DNA of 64,000 nucleotides from JARFVT01 sp036677425 (lineage in GTDB: Bacteria; Pseudomonadota; Alphaproteobacteria; UBA8366; Aestuariispiraceae): the NCBI GenBank assembly GCA_036677425.1, contig JARFVT010000013.1, positions 682,001-746,000 on the forward strand, read 5' to 3'. The notes under the pieces are model-generated. The model did not search any database, was not told where the DNA came from, and saw only the letters and a program-made list of their open reading frames with translations. The stretch's first letter is position 1. The number at the start of each line of letters is the position of its first letter. Below are positions 1 to 9,172 of the stretch, in pieces. The translations under genes were made by a program, and so were the position numbers.

Positions 1-1
1 A

Positions 2-607
2 TATATTCCTGATATTAATAAAGATATTAGGGCAGATATACGCAGTAGGTTAGATGAGGTCGGTTCGCTAGCCGTATATGATGAATTGGCAAAAATTGAC
101 CCAACCATGGCGGCAAGATTAAACCCTGCTGATAAACAGCGTGTGGCAAGGGCGTTGGAGGTTGTTATGTCAACGGGGCGTTCATTGGCAAAATGGCAGC
201 AAGATAAGCCGATTGCACCGCCAGAATATCTTAAATTTCATATAATAACCATCGCCCCACCGCGTGATATTTTATATGATAGATGCAATAAACGTTTCGC
301 AAAAATGTTGCAATATGGCGCATTGGAGGAGGTTAAAAAATTAATGCAGCGCAACATAAAATCCTCTTTACCAATAATGCGCGCCTTGGGTGTTGCGCCG
401 ATAATATCATATTTAAATAATGAAATATCATTGAAGGACGCAGAAATAAAGGCATGTGCCATGACTAGGCAATATGCAAAGCGGCAAATGACATGGATAA
501 ATAATAATATTATTTCAAAAAAACATATTAATTCGCAATATTCAGAAAAAATTATTCATGAAATATTTCCATTTATTTGTGAAAACATCTTGACCAAGCA
601 ACTATAG
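2..607 (+). CDS. miaA: tRNA dimethylallyltransferase MiaA, 5'-truncated by window edge
   Basis: MiaA transfers a dimethylallyl group to N6 of adenosine 37 in tRNAs that read codons starting with U. The reading frame is open from base 2, so only the C-terminal 201 residues lie in the window. They hold the family's DP..A.RL.P.D..R..RALEV stretch (about residues 33-54 of the visible part) and the later R..Y.KRQ.TW motif. The P-loop and substrate-binding N-terminus lie upstream. An internal ATG at 86 exists, but the coding signal clearly runs through it. The gene ends about 90 bp before ilvB on the same strand. Family assignment is secure. Confidence 0.93.
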   Translation, partial: YIPDINKDIRADIRSRLDEVGSLAVYDELAKIDPTMAARLNPADKQRVARALEVVMSTGRSLAKWQQDKPIAPPEYLKFHIITIAPPRDILYDRCNKRFAKMLQYGALEEVKKLMQRNIKSSLPIMRALGVAPIISYLNNEISLKDAEIKACAMTRQYAKRQMTWINNNIISKKHINSQYSEKIIHEIFPFICENILTKQL

Positions 608-625
608 CCTCATAGATTGTTGATC

Positions 626-637
626 TCGCATATGCGA
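626..637. promoter_or_regulatory. 12-bp perfect palindrome upstream of ilvB
   Basis: The sequence TCGCATATGCGA is its own reverse complement and sits about 60 bp before the ilvB start in the short miaA-ilvB gap. It could be an operator for a dimeric regulator or chance. No leader peptide or attenuator hairpin series is visible in this gap. Confidence 0.25.
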
Positions 638-695
638 AATTTGAATATTTACATGATTTTAATATAGTTAAACTTAATAAGTTTGAGGATTGAAA

Positions 696-2477
696 ATGGA
701 CAACCAAAGCCAAACCGTAAAAAGTCAAACCATGAATGGTGCAAAAATAATAATCAAGGCTTTGATTGACCAAGATGTCGATGTGATATTTGGCTATCCT
801 GGTGGTGCAGTTTTACCAATTTATGATGAAATATTTCAGCAAAACCATATTCGCCATATCTTGGTTCGCCATGAACAAGCCGCCGTCCATGCAGCTGAAG
901 GCTATGCTAGATCAACGGGCAAGCCGGGGGTTGTGTTGGTAACCAGTGGCCCCGGTGCGACAAATACAGTTACGGGATTGACCGATGCATTATTAGACAG
1001 CATCCCGATTATTTGTTTGACGGGACAAGTTCCAACCCATCTTATAGGCACAGATGGATTTCAAGAATGCGATACGACTGGAATTACGCGACCATGTACG
1101 AAGCATAATTATTTGGTTAAAGATGCTAATAATCTTGCAAAAACCCTGCATGAGGCATTTTATGTAGCAACGGCTGGAAGGCCAGGGCCTGTGGTTATTG
1201 ATATTCCAAAAGATGTTCAATTTGCCGATGGCATATATCAACAACCAAGCAATGTGGCGCATAAAACCTATAAACCAAAATTAAAGCCCGATATTACAAA
1301 AATTGAACAGGCAGTAATGATGCTTGCCGCAGCAAAAAAACCAATTATTTATGCAGGTGGCGGTATTATTAATTCTGGTGAAAAAGCTAGCGAGTTATTA
1401 AATAAATTCACTAAATTAGGTGATTTTCCAGTAACCTTAACCTTGATGGGGTTAGGTGCTTTTCCTGCGGATCAACCGCAATATCTTGGCATGTTGGGGA
1501 TGCATGGAACTTATGAAGCAAATTTGGCGATGCATGATTGTGATGTTATGTTATGTATTGGCGCAAGATTTGACGATCGCATAACGGGCCGGCTGGACGC
1601 ATTTTCACCAAATTCAAAGAAAATACATATTGATATTGATGTAAGTTCGATTAACAAAAATGTTGCTGTTGATCTACCAATAATCGGTGACTGCGCCCAT
1701 GCGTTGGAAGACATGATTAATATATGGCAAGAAAAATATAGCCATATAAAACATAATCGTCTTGATGAATGGTGGCGGGTAATTAATATTTGGCGCGACA
1801 AAAAATGCTTGGCATATAATCTTGACAGTGAGGAAATAAAGCCACAATTAGCAATAGAACGCCTATATCATTTAACCAAAGATCGCGACCCGTTAATCAC
1901 CACCGAAGTCGGTCAACATCAAATGTGGGCGGCACAATATTTTCATTTTCAAAAACCAAATCGATGGATGACATCTGGTGGCTTGGGGACGATGGGTTAT
2001 GGTTTGCCCGCCGCCGTTGGCGCACAGGTTGCCCATCCTGATCGGTTGGTGATCGATATTTCTGGCGAAGCATCTTTCATGATGAATATGCAAGAAATGG
2101 CAACGGCAAGGCAATTTAATCTACCAGTTAAGATATTCATTCTTAATAATCAATATATGGGAATGGTGCGCCAATGGCAGGAATTATTGCATGGTTCGCG
2201 TTATTCGCAATCATATTCAGAAACTCTACCTGATTTCATGAAATTGGCGGAAAGTTTTGGCTGGAAGGGCGTGCGTTGTAATGATAGCAAAGATTTAGAT
2301 GCTACAATTACGGAAATGATCGATTATAATGGCCCCGTTATTTGTGAAATAGCAGTGGATAAATCAGAAAATTGTTACCCAATGATACCGTCTGGTGCGG
2401 GGCATCATGAAATGTTATTAGGCCCAGTTGATGATGGCGTTGATGCAATAAGCGGTAAAGGCAAAGCATTAGTTTGA
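696..2477 (+). CDS. ilvB: Acetolactate synthase large (catalytic) subunit
   Basis: This is the ThDP- and FAD-dependent enzyme that condenses two pyruvates (or pyruvate and 2-oxobutyrate) in the first committed step of valine, leucine and isoleucine synthesis. The 593-residue protein has the N-terminal ThDP domain with the catalytic Glu at about residue 60 (RHEQAA), the GPGATN segment near residue 95, a central FAD domain, and a C-terminal ThDP-binding stretch around residues 450-480 (SGEASFMMN..E). The frame can be opened at a TTG (690), but the ATG at 696 has a GAGG ribosome site 7 bp upstream and is preferred. The regulatory subunit ilvN follows 54 bp downstream, so the two are probably cotranscribed. 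Confidence 0.97.
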   Translation: MDNQSQTVKSQTMNGAKIIIKALIDQDVDVIFGYPGGAVLPIYDEIFQQNHIRHILVRHEQAAVHAAEGYARSTGKPGVVLVTSGPGATNTVTGLTDALLDSIPIICLTGQVPTHLIGTDGFQECDTTGITRPCTKHNYLVKDANNLAKTLHEAFYVATAGRPGPVVIDIPKDVQFADGIYQQPSNVAHKTYKPKLKPDITKIEQAVMMLAAAKKPIIYAGGGIINSGEKASELLNKFTKLGDFPVTLTLMGLGAFPADQPQYLGMLGMHGTYEANLAMHDCDVMLCIGARFDDRITGRLDAFSPNSKKIHIDIDVSSINKNVAVDLPIIGDCAHALEDMINIWQEKYSHIKHNRLDEWWRVINIWRDKKCLAYNLDSEEIKPQLAIERLYHLTKDRDPLITTEVGQHQMWAAQYFHFQKPNRWMTSGGLGTMGYGLPAAVGAQVAHPDRLVIDISGEASFMMNMQEMATARQFNLPVKIFILNNQYMGMVRQWQELLHGSRYSQSYSETLPDFMKLAESFGWKGVRCNDSKDLDATITEMIDYNGPVICEIAVDKSENCYPMIPSGAGHHEMLLGPVDDGVDAISGKGKALV

Positions 2478-2531
2478 TTTTAATCTATCCATGAATAATA
2501 AGAATAACAAAATTAAATATCGGAAAATAAC

Positions 2532-3107
2532 ATGACTATTAATAATATTTCAGATAATAAACAACCCGCATCGGCATATGATATTATTAATATAGTCGAT
2601 AAAATACACCGTCATACTTTTGTGGTTATTGTTGATAATGAACCAGGGGTTTTGGCACGTGTTATTGGTTTATTCGCGGGGCGTGGTTATAATATTGAAA
2701 GCCTTAGCGTATCACCGGTTACACAAGATGACAGTATCAGCCGTATTAATATTGTAACCAACGGCACGGCGCAAACTATCGAACAAATAAAATCTCAATT
2801 AGATCGTATAGTTCCTGTACATAATGTTTATGATTTAACGGTCGAAGGCGCGCATGTGGAAAAAGAATTAGCCTTGGTTAAGGTGAATGCACAAGATCAT
2901 AATCGCCGTGAATCATTACGAATTGCTGATATTTATGGTGCAAGAGTGTCGGATACAACATTACAAAGCTTTGTTTTCTTAATTGATGGTGATGCAGAAA
3001 AAGTTGATAGTTTTATTAATTTGATGCGCGCCCTTGGTGATATTGAAATTGCCAGATCGGGTGTTGTTGCCATTAGTCGTGGTGCAAAAATACAACCAGT
3101 AAAATAA
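2532..3107 (+). CDS. ilvN: Acetolactate synthase small (regulatory) subunit
   Basis: This is the regulatory partner of IlvB. It raises catalytic activity and carries valine feedback inhibition. The 191-residue product has an ACT domain at about residues 29-100 (HTFVVIVDNEPGVLARVIGLF, then the RGYNIESLSV segment) and the family's C-terminal domain (about 110-185). The N-terminus is some 25 residues longer than in the shortest homologues. The start has a GGAAA purine stretch a few bases upstream. It follows ilvB directly, while ilvC lies about 600 bp further on behind a convergent PilZ-like gene. Confidence 0.95.
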   Translation: MTINNISDNKQPASAYDIINIVDKIHRHTFVVIVDNEPGVLARVIGLFAGRGYNIESLSVSPVTQDDSISRINIVTNGTAQTIEQIKSQLDRIVPVHNVYDLTVEGAHVEKELALVKVNAQDHNRRESLRIADIYGARVSDTTLQSFVFLIDGDAEKVDSFINLMRALGDIEIARSGVVAISRGAKIQPVK

Positions 3108-3141
3108 CATGCTCTAAAGGCAATATTCTATATCCTATTGG

Positions 3142-3471
3142 TTATTTGAATTTACGTTTGTTATCCAATATAATTAGATATCGATCCACATCGATTATTT
3201 GTTGTTTTGATCGCTTATAAAATTCAAAGCCGCACATATTTTGATTATTCCACATTTTTATGCTTTTACATTGCATTTCTAATTGAAAATTGCAGCCGTC
3301 TAGTATGATCTTAATATTATAAATTTTATCATAATTATGGGTTTGCATATCATCCTCTATGGCAAATCCACCATAGGATATATTGTATATTTCATATATT
3401 TTACCCTCAATATGCGCCTTGCCGTTGTTGATTGCATTTCTTGGAAATATACAATTATTTTCTGATGACAT
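3142..3471 (-). CDS. Small PilZ-like domain protein
   Basis: This 109-residue protein consists of a single domain resembling PilZ, the cyclic-di-GMP receptor fold. The second half of the PilZ signature, (D/N)xSxxG, is present as NISYGG at about residues 30-35. A GFEF segment and a Q..I..(R)YL helix near the C-terminus match the family's end. The first half of the signature, RxxxR, is not clean: only a single Arg in FPRNAIN precedes the motif. Nucleotide binding may therefore be weak or lost. It lies on the opposite strand between ilvN and ilvC and so interrupts the branched-chain gene set, with its 3' end only 34 bp from that of ilvN. I infer a role in sessile-motile control at most. Confidence 0.65.
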   Translation of the reverse strand: MSSENNCIFPRNAINNGKAHIEGKIYEIYNISYGGFAIEDDMQTHNYDKIYNIKIILDGCNFQLEMQCKSIKMWNNQNMCGFEFYKRSKQQIIDVDRYLIILDNKRKFK

Positions 3472-3701
3472 TACTTAATAATACCTTTATGAATATAATT
3501 TACATTTACCATAATATCATAACCCATATTGGTGAATAAAATCTGAATATATTTAAAGTTAAATAGTAGCTTTATATAAGCAACTTTGCGTATTATATTC
3601 TAAGGTATGATTTTATTCATAACAGTTGTTGCCTTGCTGGCTTCTAAACTATAAAAAAGTACAACTTTATATTCAAATTAATTGCCAAAAGGAACAATAT
3701 A

Positions 3702-4721
3702 ATGCGTGTCTATTATGATCGTGATGCTGATGTTAACTTAATAAAAGATAAAAAAGTTTTAATTCTTGGTTATGGCAGTCAAGGTCATGCCCATGCAATG
3801 AACTTGCGCGATAGTGGTGTTAAGGATGTGCGTATTGGTTTACGGAAAACATCGGCAACAGTCAAAAAGGCCGAAGATGCTGGTTTTACTTGCATGACAG
3901 CAGCCGAAGGTGCTGCATGGGCCGATATTGTCATGATGTTAACGCCCGATGAATTGCAATCAGATATATATTATGATGATCTTGAAGCTAATATGAAACA
4001 AGGTTCTGCCTTGGCATTTGCCCATGGCCTTAATGTGCATTTTAATTTAATCGAAGCCAGAAAAGATTTAGATGTCTTCATGATTGCACCAAAAGGACCA
4101 GGCCATACTGTGCGTTCAGAATATTTGCGTGGCGGCGGTGTGCCAACATTGGTGGCAATTGATCAAGATGCGTCGGGCAATGCGATGGACCTTGCCTTGT
4201 CTTATGCCTCTGCCAATGGTGGTGGTCGTGCTGGTATCATTGAAACATCATTTAAAGAAGAATGTGAAACAGATCTATTTGGCGAACAAGTGGTCCTTTG
4301 TGGCGGTATCGTTGAACTTATTCGTGCTGGTTTTGAAACATTGGTCGAAGCGGGTTACGCGCCTGAAATGGCTTATTTTGAATGTTTGCATGAAACAAAA
4401 TTAATCGTTGATCTTATGTATGAAGGCGGCATTTCAAACATGCGTTATTCAATTTCCAATACTGCGGAATATGGCGAATATGTAACTGGCCCACGTATTA
4501 TTACGGCGGAAACAAAGGCAGAAATGAAACGTGTTTTAACTGATATTCAAAGTGGTAAATTCACCCGTGATTGGATGTTAGAAAATAAAGTCCATCAGGC
4601 AAGCTTTAAGGCAACAAGAAGATTAAATGATGCCCATCCTATCGAAGAAGTTGGCAAAAAATTACGTGCGATGATGCCGTGGATATCTGAAAATAAATTG
4701 GTTGATGTGGAAAAAAATTAA
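3702..4721 (+). CDS. ilvC: Ketol-acid reductoisomerase (NADP+), class I
   Basis: IlvC isomerises and reduces acetolactate or acetohydroxybutyrate to the dihydroxy acid with Mg2+ and NADPH, the second step of branched-chain amino acid synthesis. At 339 residues it is a short, class I enzyme. Visible are the Rossmann segment LGYGSQGHAHA (about residues 22-32), the MLTPDE stretch, the PKGPGHTVR motif near residue 130, and the knotted C-terminal domain with metal-binding acidic residues around 190-230 (ETDLFGEQ, then ECLHE.KLIVDL). An AAAGGA ribosome site precedes the ATG. A strong hairpin terminator follows about 27 bp after the stop, so it probably ends its own transcript. Confidence 0.98.
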   Translation: MRVYYDRDADVNLIKDKKVLILGYGSQGHAHAMNLRDSGVKDVRIGLRKTSATVKKAEDAGFTCMTAAEGAAWADIVMMLTPDELQSDIYYDDLEANMKQGSALAFAHGLNVHFNLIEARKDLDVFMIAPKGPGHTVRSEYLRGGGVPTLVAIDQDASGNAMDLALSYASANGGGRAGIIETSFKEECETDLFGEQVVLCGGIVELIRAGFETLVEAGYAPEMAYFECLHETKLIVDLMYEGGISNMRYSISNTAEYGEYVTGPRIITAETKAEMKRVLTDIQSGKFTRDWMLENKVHQASFKATRRLNDAHPIEEVGKKLRAMMPWISENKLVDVEKN

Positions 4722-4748
4722 TCAATAATAATTAATAATTATATTAGG

Positions 4749-4780
4749 GGCGGAAATAATTAATATATATTTCCGCCTTT
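4749..4780 (+). terminator. Intrinsic terminator after ilvC
   Basis: A perfect 10-bp stem (GGCGGAAATA / TATTTCCGCC) with a 9-base loop is followed by TTT. It lies 27 bp after the ilvC stop and is strong for such an AT-rich genome. Confidence 0.8.
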
Positions 4781-4826
4781 ATGATTATATATTAAATATA
4801 TCATATATATGAATAGGTGAGTTCAT

Positions 4827-5501
4827 ATGGAAATTAAAAATATCAAAAAATTGCAACAGGCCAATAATTGGATATTTGATCTTGATAATACTTTATACCC
4901 TGCAACTTGTGGTTTATTTCCACAAATAAGTAAAAAAATTGGCGAATTTATTTGTAATTATCTTGATGTTGGTTATGCAGAAGCAAAAGATATTCAGTAT
5001 AAATATTTTAAAAACCATGGTACCACATTAAATGGTTTAATGTTGCATCATGATATTGATCCAAAATTATTTCTTGATTATGTTCATGATATTGATTATT
5101 CGCCAATAGATGTTGATGAAATATTAAATAATGCTTTGGAAAATTTAACAGCACGTAAATATATCTTTACTAATGGCAGCGTAAGCCATGCCGATAGAGT
5201 TTTAGATAAGCTTGGTATTGCACATCATTTTACCGAAATATTTGATATTGTTGCCGCTGATTATATTCCAAAGCCACAGGCAGCCCCCTATGAAAAATTT
5301 ATAACGATTAATGATATAGACCCTAAAACTGCGGTTATGGTTGAAGATATGGCAAAAAATCTTAATCAACCAGCCCGAATGGGTATGCAAACCATATGGA
5401 TAAAAACCGATATTGAGTGGGCGCGTGAAGGTTGCGACGACGTACATATTGATCATGTGGTCGATGATATATCATCATGGCTGGCACAGGTTGCACGATA
5501 A
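4827..5501 (+). CDS. HAD-family hydrolase, pyrimidine 5'-nucleotidase type
   Basis: This 224-residue haloacid dehalogenase-superfamily phosphatase belongs to the subgroup annotated as pyrimidine 5'-nucleotidases (SDT1/Phm8-like). All four HAD motifs are visible: the nucleophile motif FDLDNTLY (about residues 17-24), FTNGS (about 113-117), the conserved Lys in KPQ (about 151), and the VEDM acid motif (about 172-175). The helical cap lies between motifs I and II. It probably dephosphorylates nucleoside monophosphates or related small phosphates. It sits alone between the ilvC terminator and accA, with GTGAG upstream of the ATG as a plausible ribosome site. Confidence 0.85.
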   Translation: MEIKNIKKLQQANNWIFDLDNTLYPATCGLFPQISKKIGEFICNYLDVGYAEAKDIQYKYFKNHGTTLNGLMLHHDIDPKLFLDYVHDIDYSPIDVDEILNNALENLTARKYIFTNGSVSHADRVLDKLGIAHHFTEIFDIVAADYIPKPQAAPYEKFITINDIDPKTAVMVEDMAKNLNQPARMGMQTIWIKTDIEWAREGCDDVHIDHVVDDISSWLAQVAR

Positions 5502-5639
5502 AATTTATGTTTATTTGATTCAAATTTTTAATTACAAATTTTATCATATTGCTATTATAAATATGCTATTATCTTGTCTTCTTATAAATTGCATCGTATG
5601 AATTAATTAATAATATAAAATTTAGGGACTGTGATATAA

Positions 5640-6593
5640 ATGCGTAATTTTTTGGATTTTGAACAACCAATAGCCGATTTAGAGGGTAAAATTGAAGAAT
5701 TACGTCATATTGCCAATGATGATGGTATTAATATTGCTGATGAGGTTGGTAAGCTTCAAATCAAGGCGGAACGTATGTTGGTGCAAACATATGCCAATTT
5801 AACACCATGGCAAAAAGTTCAAGTGGCAAGGCATCCTGAACGCCCGCATTTCACCGATTATGTTAGTGCATTGATAACCGACTATACACCACTTGCTGGT
5901 GATCGTGCCTTTGCCGATGACAAGGCAATTCAAGGTGGTATAGGGCGTTTTTGTGGCTATAGCTGTATGATAATTGGTCATGAAAAAGGCCATGATACCA
6001 ATTCAAGAATAAAACATAATTTTGGCATGGCAATGCCCGAGGGATATAGAAAAGCCATTCGTTTATTGGAAATGGCCGATCATTTTAATCTACCAGTAAT
6101 AACATTGGTCGATACCCCTGGTGCATTCCCTGGAATAAGTGCCGAAGAACGCGGTCAAGCCGAAGCAATTGCGCGTTCAATTGAAAAATGCCTTGATATT
6201 AAAGTACCATTAATTGCTGCAATAGTGGGGGAAGGTGGTTCTGGCGGGGCGATTGCGCTTGCCTCTGCTGATAGCGTTTTGATGTTTGAACATTCAATAT
6301 ATTCGGTTATTTCACCCGAAGGATGTGCATCCATATTATGGCATAGCGCTGACGAAGCCAAAAAGGCTGCCGAAGCATTAAAATTAACGGCACAAGATTT
6401 AATCAAGCTTGATATTATTAGCCAAATAATTGCCGAACCAATGGGCGGCGCGCATCGCGACCCAGTTAGCGCAATGCAATCATTGGGTAAAGCCATCGAA
6501 GGTGAATTGATGAAATATATAAATATGGATGGCGGTGTTATTCGTGCTAAACGACGAGAGAGATTTTTAAATATTGGTCGTAAAGAATCATAA
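5640..6593 (+). CDS. accA: Acetyl-CoA carboxylase carboxyltransferase subunit alpha
   Basis: AccA forms the carboxyltransferase with AccD and moves carboxyl from biotin to acetyl-CoA, giving malonyl-CoA for fatty acid synthesis. The 317-residue length is normal. The N-terminal helix (FLDFEQPIADLEGKIEEL) and the core crotonase-like region with the GHEKG segment, DTPGAFPG (about residues 160-167) and GEGGSGGAIA (about 201-210) are all present. An AGGGAC ribosome site precedes the ATG. accD is not in this window. The next gene, zapE, starts 16 bp downstream and is likely cotranscribed. Confidence 0.97.
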   Translation: MRNFLDFEQPIADLEGKIEELRHIANDDGINIADEVGKLQIKAERMLVQTYANLTPWQKVQVARHPERPHFTDYVSALITDYTPLAGDRAFADDKAIQGGIGRFCGYSCMIIGHEKGHDTNSRIKHNFGMAMPEGYRKAIRLLEMADHFNLPVITLVDTPGAFPGISAEERGQAEAIARSIEKCLDIKVPLIAAIVGEGGSGGAIALASADSVLMFEHSIYSVISPEGCASILWHSADEAKKAAEALKLTAQDLIKLDIISQIIAEPMGGAHRDPVSAMQSLGKAIEGELMKYINMDGGVIRAKRRERFLNIGRKES

Positions 6594-6609
6594 AATAAAA
6601 GATATAAAT

Positions 6610-7740
6610 ATGAATGAAGGACCGATATTTAAATATCGACAATTAAAAACTCAAGGCCATTTAGATGCAGATATCATGCAGGAATTGGCGATTGAAAAAT
6701 TACAAAGCCTACATAATGCCATTAATGGCTATCAACCACATGATGGTAATGATGGCTGGAAAATAAGGTTAGGATTATCAAGGCGGGTCGGTAGAGCACC
6801 ACAGGGATTATATATCTACGGCGGTGTTGGGCGCGGTAAATCCATGTTGATGGATTTATTCTTTGCAACGGCGAATATCGAAAAAAAACGCCGTGTGCAT
6901 TTTCATAAATTTATGATTGAAATCCATCAAAAAATTCATCAATGGCGCAAATTACAAAAAAGCCGTAAAAATAAACAAACCGATCCATTGCCAAAAATTG
7001 CTAAGGATATTGCTGATGGCGCATGGTTATTATGTTTTGATGAATTTCATGTTACCGACATCGCCGATGCGATGATTTTATCGCGATTATTTGCTGCCAT
7101 GTTTGATCTGGGCGTTGTGGTGGTGGCAACATCGAACTGGCCGCCAGATGATCTATATAAAGATGGCTTGCAGCGATCTAGCTTTCTGCCATTCATTGAT
7201 TTAATAAAAAAACGTTGGGATTTTTTGCATTTAGATAGCGATAAAGATTATCGCTTGCAACATTTAAACCAGCTTGAAATATACCATAACCCATTGAGCG
7301 ATAAGGCGACTGCTAAGCTTAATGCCGCATTTAAAGATTTAACCAAAGGGGCTGTGGTCGAGGCAAAAACAATCACGGTTAAAGCCCGTGATATTATTTT
7401 TAATATCACCGCGAGGGATGTGTTATTGACAAATTTTGATGCCCTGTGCCGCCAAGCATTGGGTGCAGAAGATTATATCGCCATTGCTCAATATTTTCAT
7501 ACGGTTATTTTAGACGGCATTCCAAAAATGGCGGCGGAAATGCGGAACGAGGCTAAACGTTTGATGTTATTAATCGATGCATTATACGAATATAAGGTCA
7601 AATTAATCATGGCTTCTGATGTTACTATTGATAAAATATATACCCATGGCAGCCATTCATTTGAATTTCAACGCAGCATATCGCGTTTGATGGAAATGCA
7701 ATCACAAGATTATATGAAATTACCGCATCGAATTGACTAA
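6610..7740 (+). CDS. zapE: Cell division protein ZapE (AFG1-like ATPase)
   Basis: ZapE is an AFG1/LACE1-family ATPase that in Escherichia coli associates with the Z-ring under low oxygen or heat. The 376-residue protein carries a Walker A motif in YGGVGRGKS (about residues 69-77), a Walker B motif LLCFDEFHV (about 135-143), and a sensor-like VATSNWPP segment. The frame extends upstream to a TTG at 6574 overlapping accA, but the ATG at 6610 (MNEGPIFKYRQL) matches the usual family N-terminus and is preferred. The ribosome site is weak, so translation may depend on coupling to accA. Confidence 0.93.
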   Translation: MNEGPIFKYRQLKTQGHLDADIMQELAIEKLQSLHNAINGYQPHDGNDGWKIRLGLSRRVGRAPQGLYIYGGVGRGKSMLMDLFFATANIEKKRRVHFHKFMIEIHQKIHQWRKLQKSRKNKQTDPLPKIAKDIADGAWLLCFDEFHVTDIADAMILSRLFAAMFDLGVVVVATSNWPPDDLYKDGLQRSSFLPFIDLIKKRWDFLHLDSDKDYRLQHLNQLEIYHNPLSDKATAKLNAAFKDLTKGAVVEAKTITVKARDIIFNITARDVLLTNFDALCRQALGAEDYIAIAQYFHTVILDGIPKMAAEMRNEAKRLMLLIDALYEYKVKLIMASDVTIDKIYTHGSHSFEFQRSISRLMEMQSQDYMKLPHRID

Positions 7741-7816
7741 CAGACATTATATTATTTTGGCTTTTTGAAATAATGCTATTGACCAAAGCTTCATCTAAGG
7801 TTAATAAAATAGCAAT

Positions 7817-7901
7817 GCCCCTGTGGCGGAACTGGTAGACGCGCTGGATTCAAAATCCAGTTCTTTAGGGAGTGGGAGTTCGATTCTCCCCGGGGGCACC
7901 A
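7817..7901 (+). tRNA. tRNA-Leu (anticodon CAA)
   Basis: The 85-base gene folds as a cloverleaf with a 7-bp acceptor stem (GCCCCTG/CGGGGGC), a CTGGA/TCCAG anticodon stem and the loop TTCAAAA, giving CAA. It has the long variable arm typical of class II leucine tRNAs, a TTCGATT T-loop and an encoded CCA end. Confidence 0.96.
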
Positions 7902-7968
7902 TTTTTAACAGTTTCGGTTTTATTGTTATTATAAATATATAATGCAAATATCAAACTAGTTTGTATGA

Positions 7969-9057
7969 TTAGGAAATTCCCCATTCTTCGAGTACCTCTT
8001 TTGTATGATCTCCTTTTTTAGGTGGGCTGCGTTGTAATTGAGGTTTCGTGCGGCTGAATTTTGGTGCTGGTGCTGGTTGTTCAACGCCGTCAAACTTAAT
8101 AAAGGCTTCACGCGCTTTTATATGGGGGTTAGCAGGGACTTCGCTCAAGCTTAATACAGGGGAAACACATGCGTCGCTCCCATCCATAATTTCTACCCAT
8201 TGATCACGTGTTTTACTTTTAAATATGCTGGTTAATTGTTTTTTTATATCTTCCCATGTGGATTTGTCCATTTGGTTTTTAACATCCACATTAAGGCCTG
8301 TTTTCTCAATAAGGATGGCATAGAATTTAGGCTCTATCGCACCTATGGAAACCCATTTTGCATCTTTTGTTTCATAGATATTATAAAAAGGCGAACCGCC
8401 ATCAATAAGATTAGCCTGACGTTTATCTTGCCACCAACCGTTATGCTGAAATGAATGAATCATTGACATTAAATGTGTGGTGCAATCAACCATTGCCGCA
8501 TCAACAACTTGCCCTTGACCAGATTTTTTTGCTTCGATATATGCAGCTAAAACACCAAAGGCTAAATACATAGCGCCGCCGCCAAAGTCGCCTATCATAT
8601 TTAACGGTATTGCGGGTTTACCGTCTTGCCCGCTACAAGCATGTAAAACACCTGTTAGTGATATATAGTTGATATCATGGCCTGCGGTTTGTGCATAGGG
8701 GCCGTCTTGCCCCCATCCAGTCATGCGACCATAGATCAATTTAGGGTTAATTTTCAAACAATCTTTTGCGCCAAAACCAAGGCGTTCCATAACACCTGGC
8801 CGATATCCTTCGATTAGAATATCGGCCTTTTCTACAAGTTCATATAGGCGTTTTTTACCAAGATCAGATTTTAAATCCACATCAACCGAACGGCGACCAC
8901 GGTTAAGAAAATCATAAGGAAGGTCAAAAAAACCTTTGGTATCGGACTTTTCAATACGGATAACATCCGCACCCATATCAGCAAGCAGCATGGCACAAAA
9001 TGGCCCAGGACCTATGCTTGCCATTTCAATAACCTTTATTCCTTTAAGTGGACCCAT
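7969..9057 (-). CDS. CaiB/BaiF CoA-transferase family, alpha-methylacyl-CoA racemase-like
   Basis: This is a family III CoA-transferase fold protein of 362 residues, closest in appearance to alpha-methylacyl-CoA racemases, which epimerise 2-methylacyl-CoA esters during branched-chain lipid breakdown. Supporting segments are the N-terminal GPGPFCAMLLADMGADVIRIE (about residues 16-36), NRGRRSVDVDLKS, the TGWGQDGPYAQTAGHDINY region (about 113-131) with its conserved acid and His, and a long C-terminal domain. True CoA-transferases of this fold use a catalytic Asp near residue 170; specificity cannot be settled by reading. An AGGA site lies about 11 bp before the ATG. It stands alone on the minus strand. 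Confidence 0.88.
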   Translation of the reverse strand: MGPLKGIKVIEMASIGPGPFCAMLLADMGADVIRIEKSDTKGFFDLPYDFLNRGRRSVDVDLKSDLGKKRLYELVEKADILIEGYRPGVMERLGFGAKDCLKINPKLIYGRMTGWGQDGPYAQTAGHDINYISLTGVLHACSGQDGKPAIPLNMIGDFGGGAMYLAFGVLAAYIEAKKSGQGQVVDAAMVDCTTHLMSMIHSFQHNGWWQDKRQANLIDGGSPFYNIYETKDAKWVSIGAIEPKFYAILIEKTGLNVDVKNQMDKSTWEDIKKQLTSIFKSKTRDQWVEIMDGSDACVSPVLSLSEVPANPHIKAREAFIKFDGVEQPAPAPKFSRTKPQLQRSPPKKGDHTKEVLEEWGIS

Positions 9058-9172
9058 CTTGATTTTTCCTATTTTTAGATATTAATTTCTATATAAATAT
9101 CCTTATATTTTATTTATGTAAAAGCAATCCCTCAACCGTTGTCGCAGTTTCGTCATCATTCCATTCTTTAAA

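Noticed and set aside
608..695. Possible ilv attenuator leader
   Set aside because: No short peptide rich in Leu, Ile or Val codons and no competing hairpins; only a small palindrome is present.
1893..2114. Minus-strand frames inside ilvB and other core genes
   Set aside because: They are shadows of strongly conserved genes on the opposite strand.
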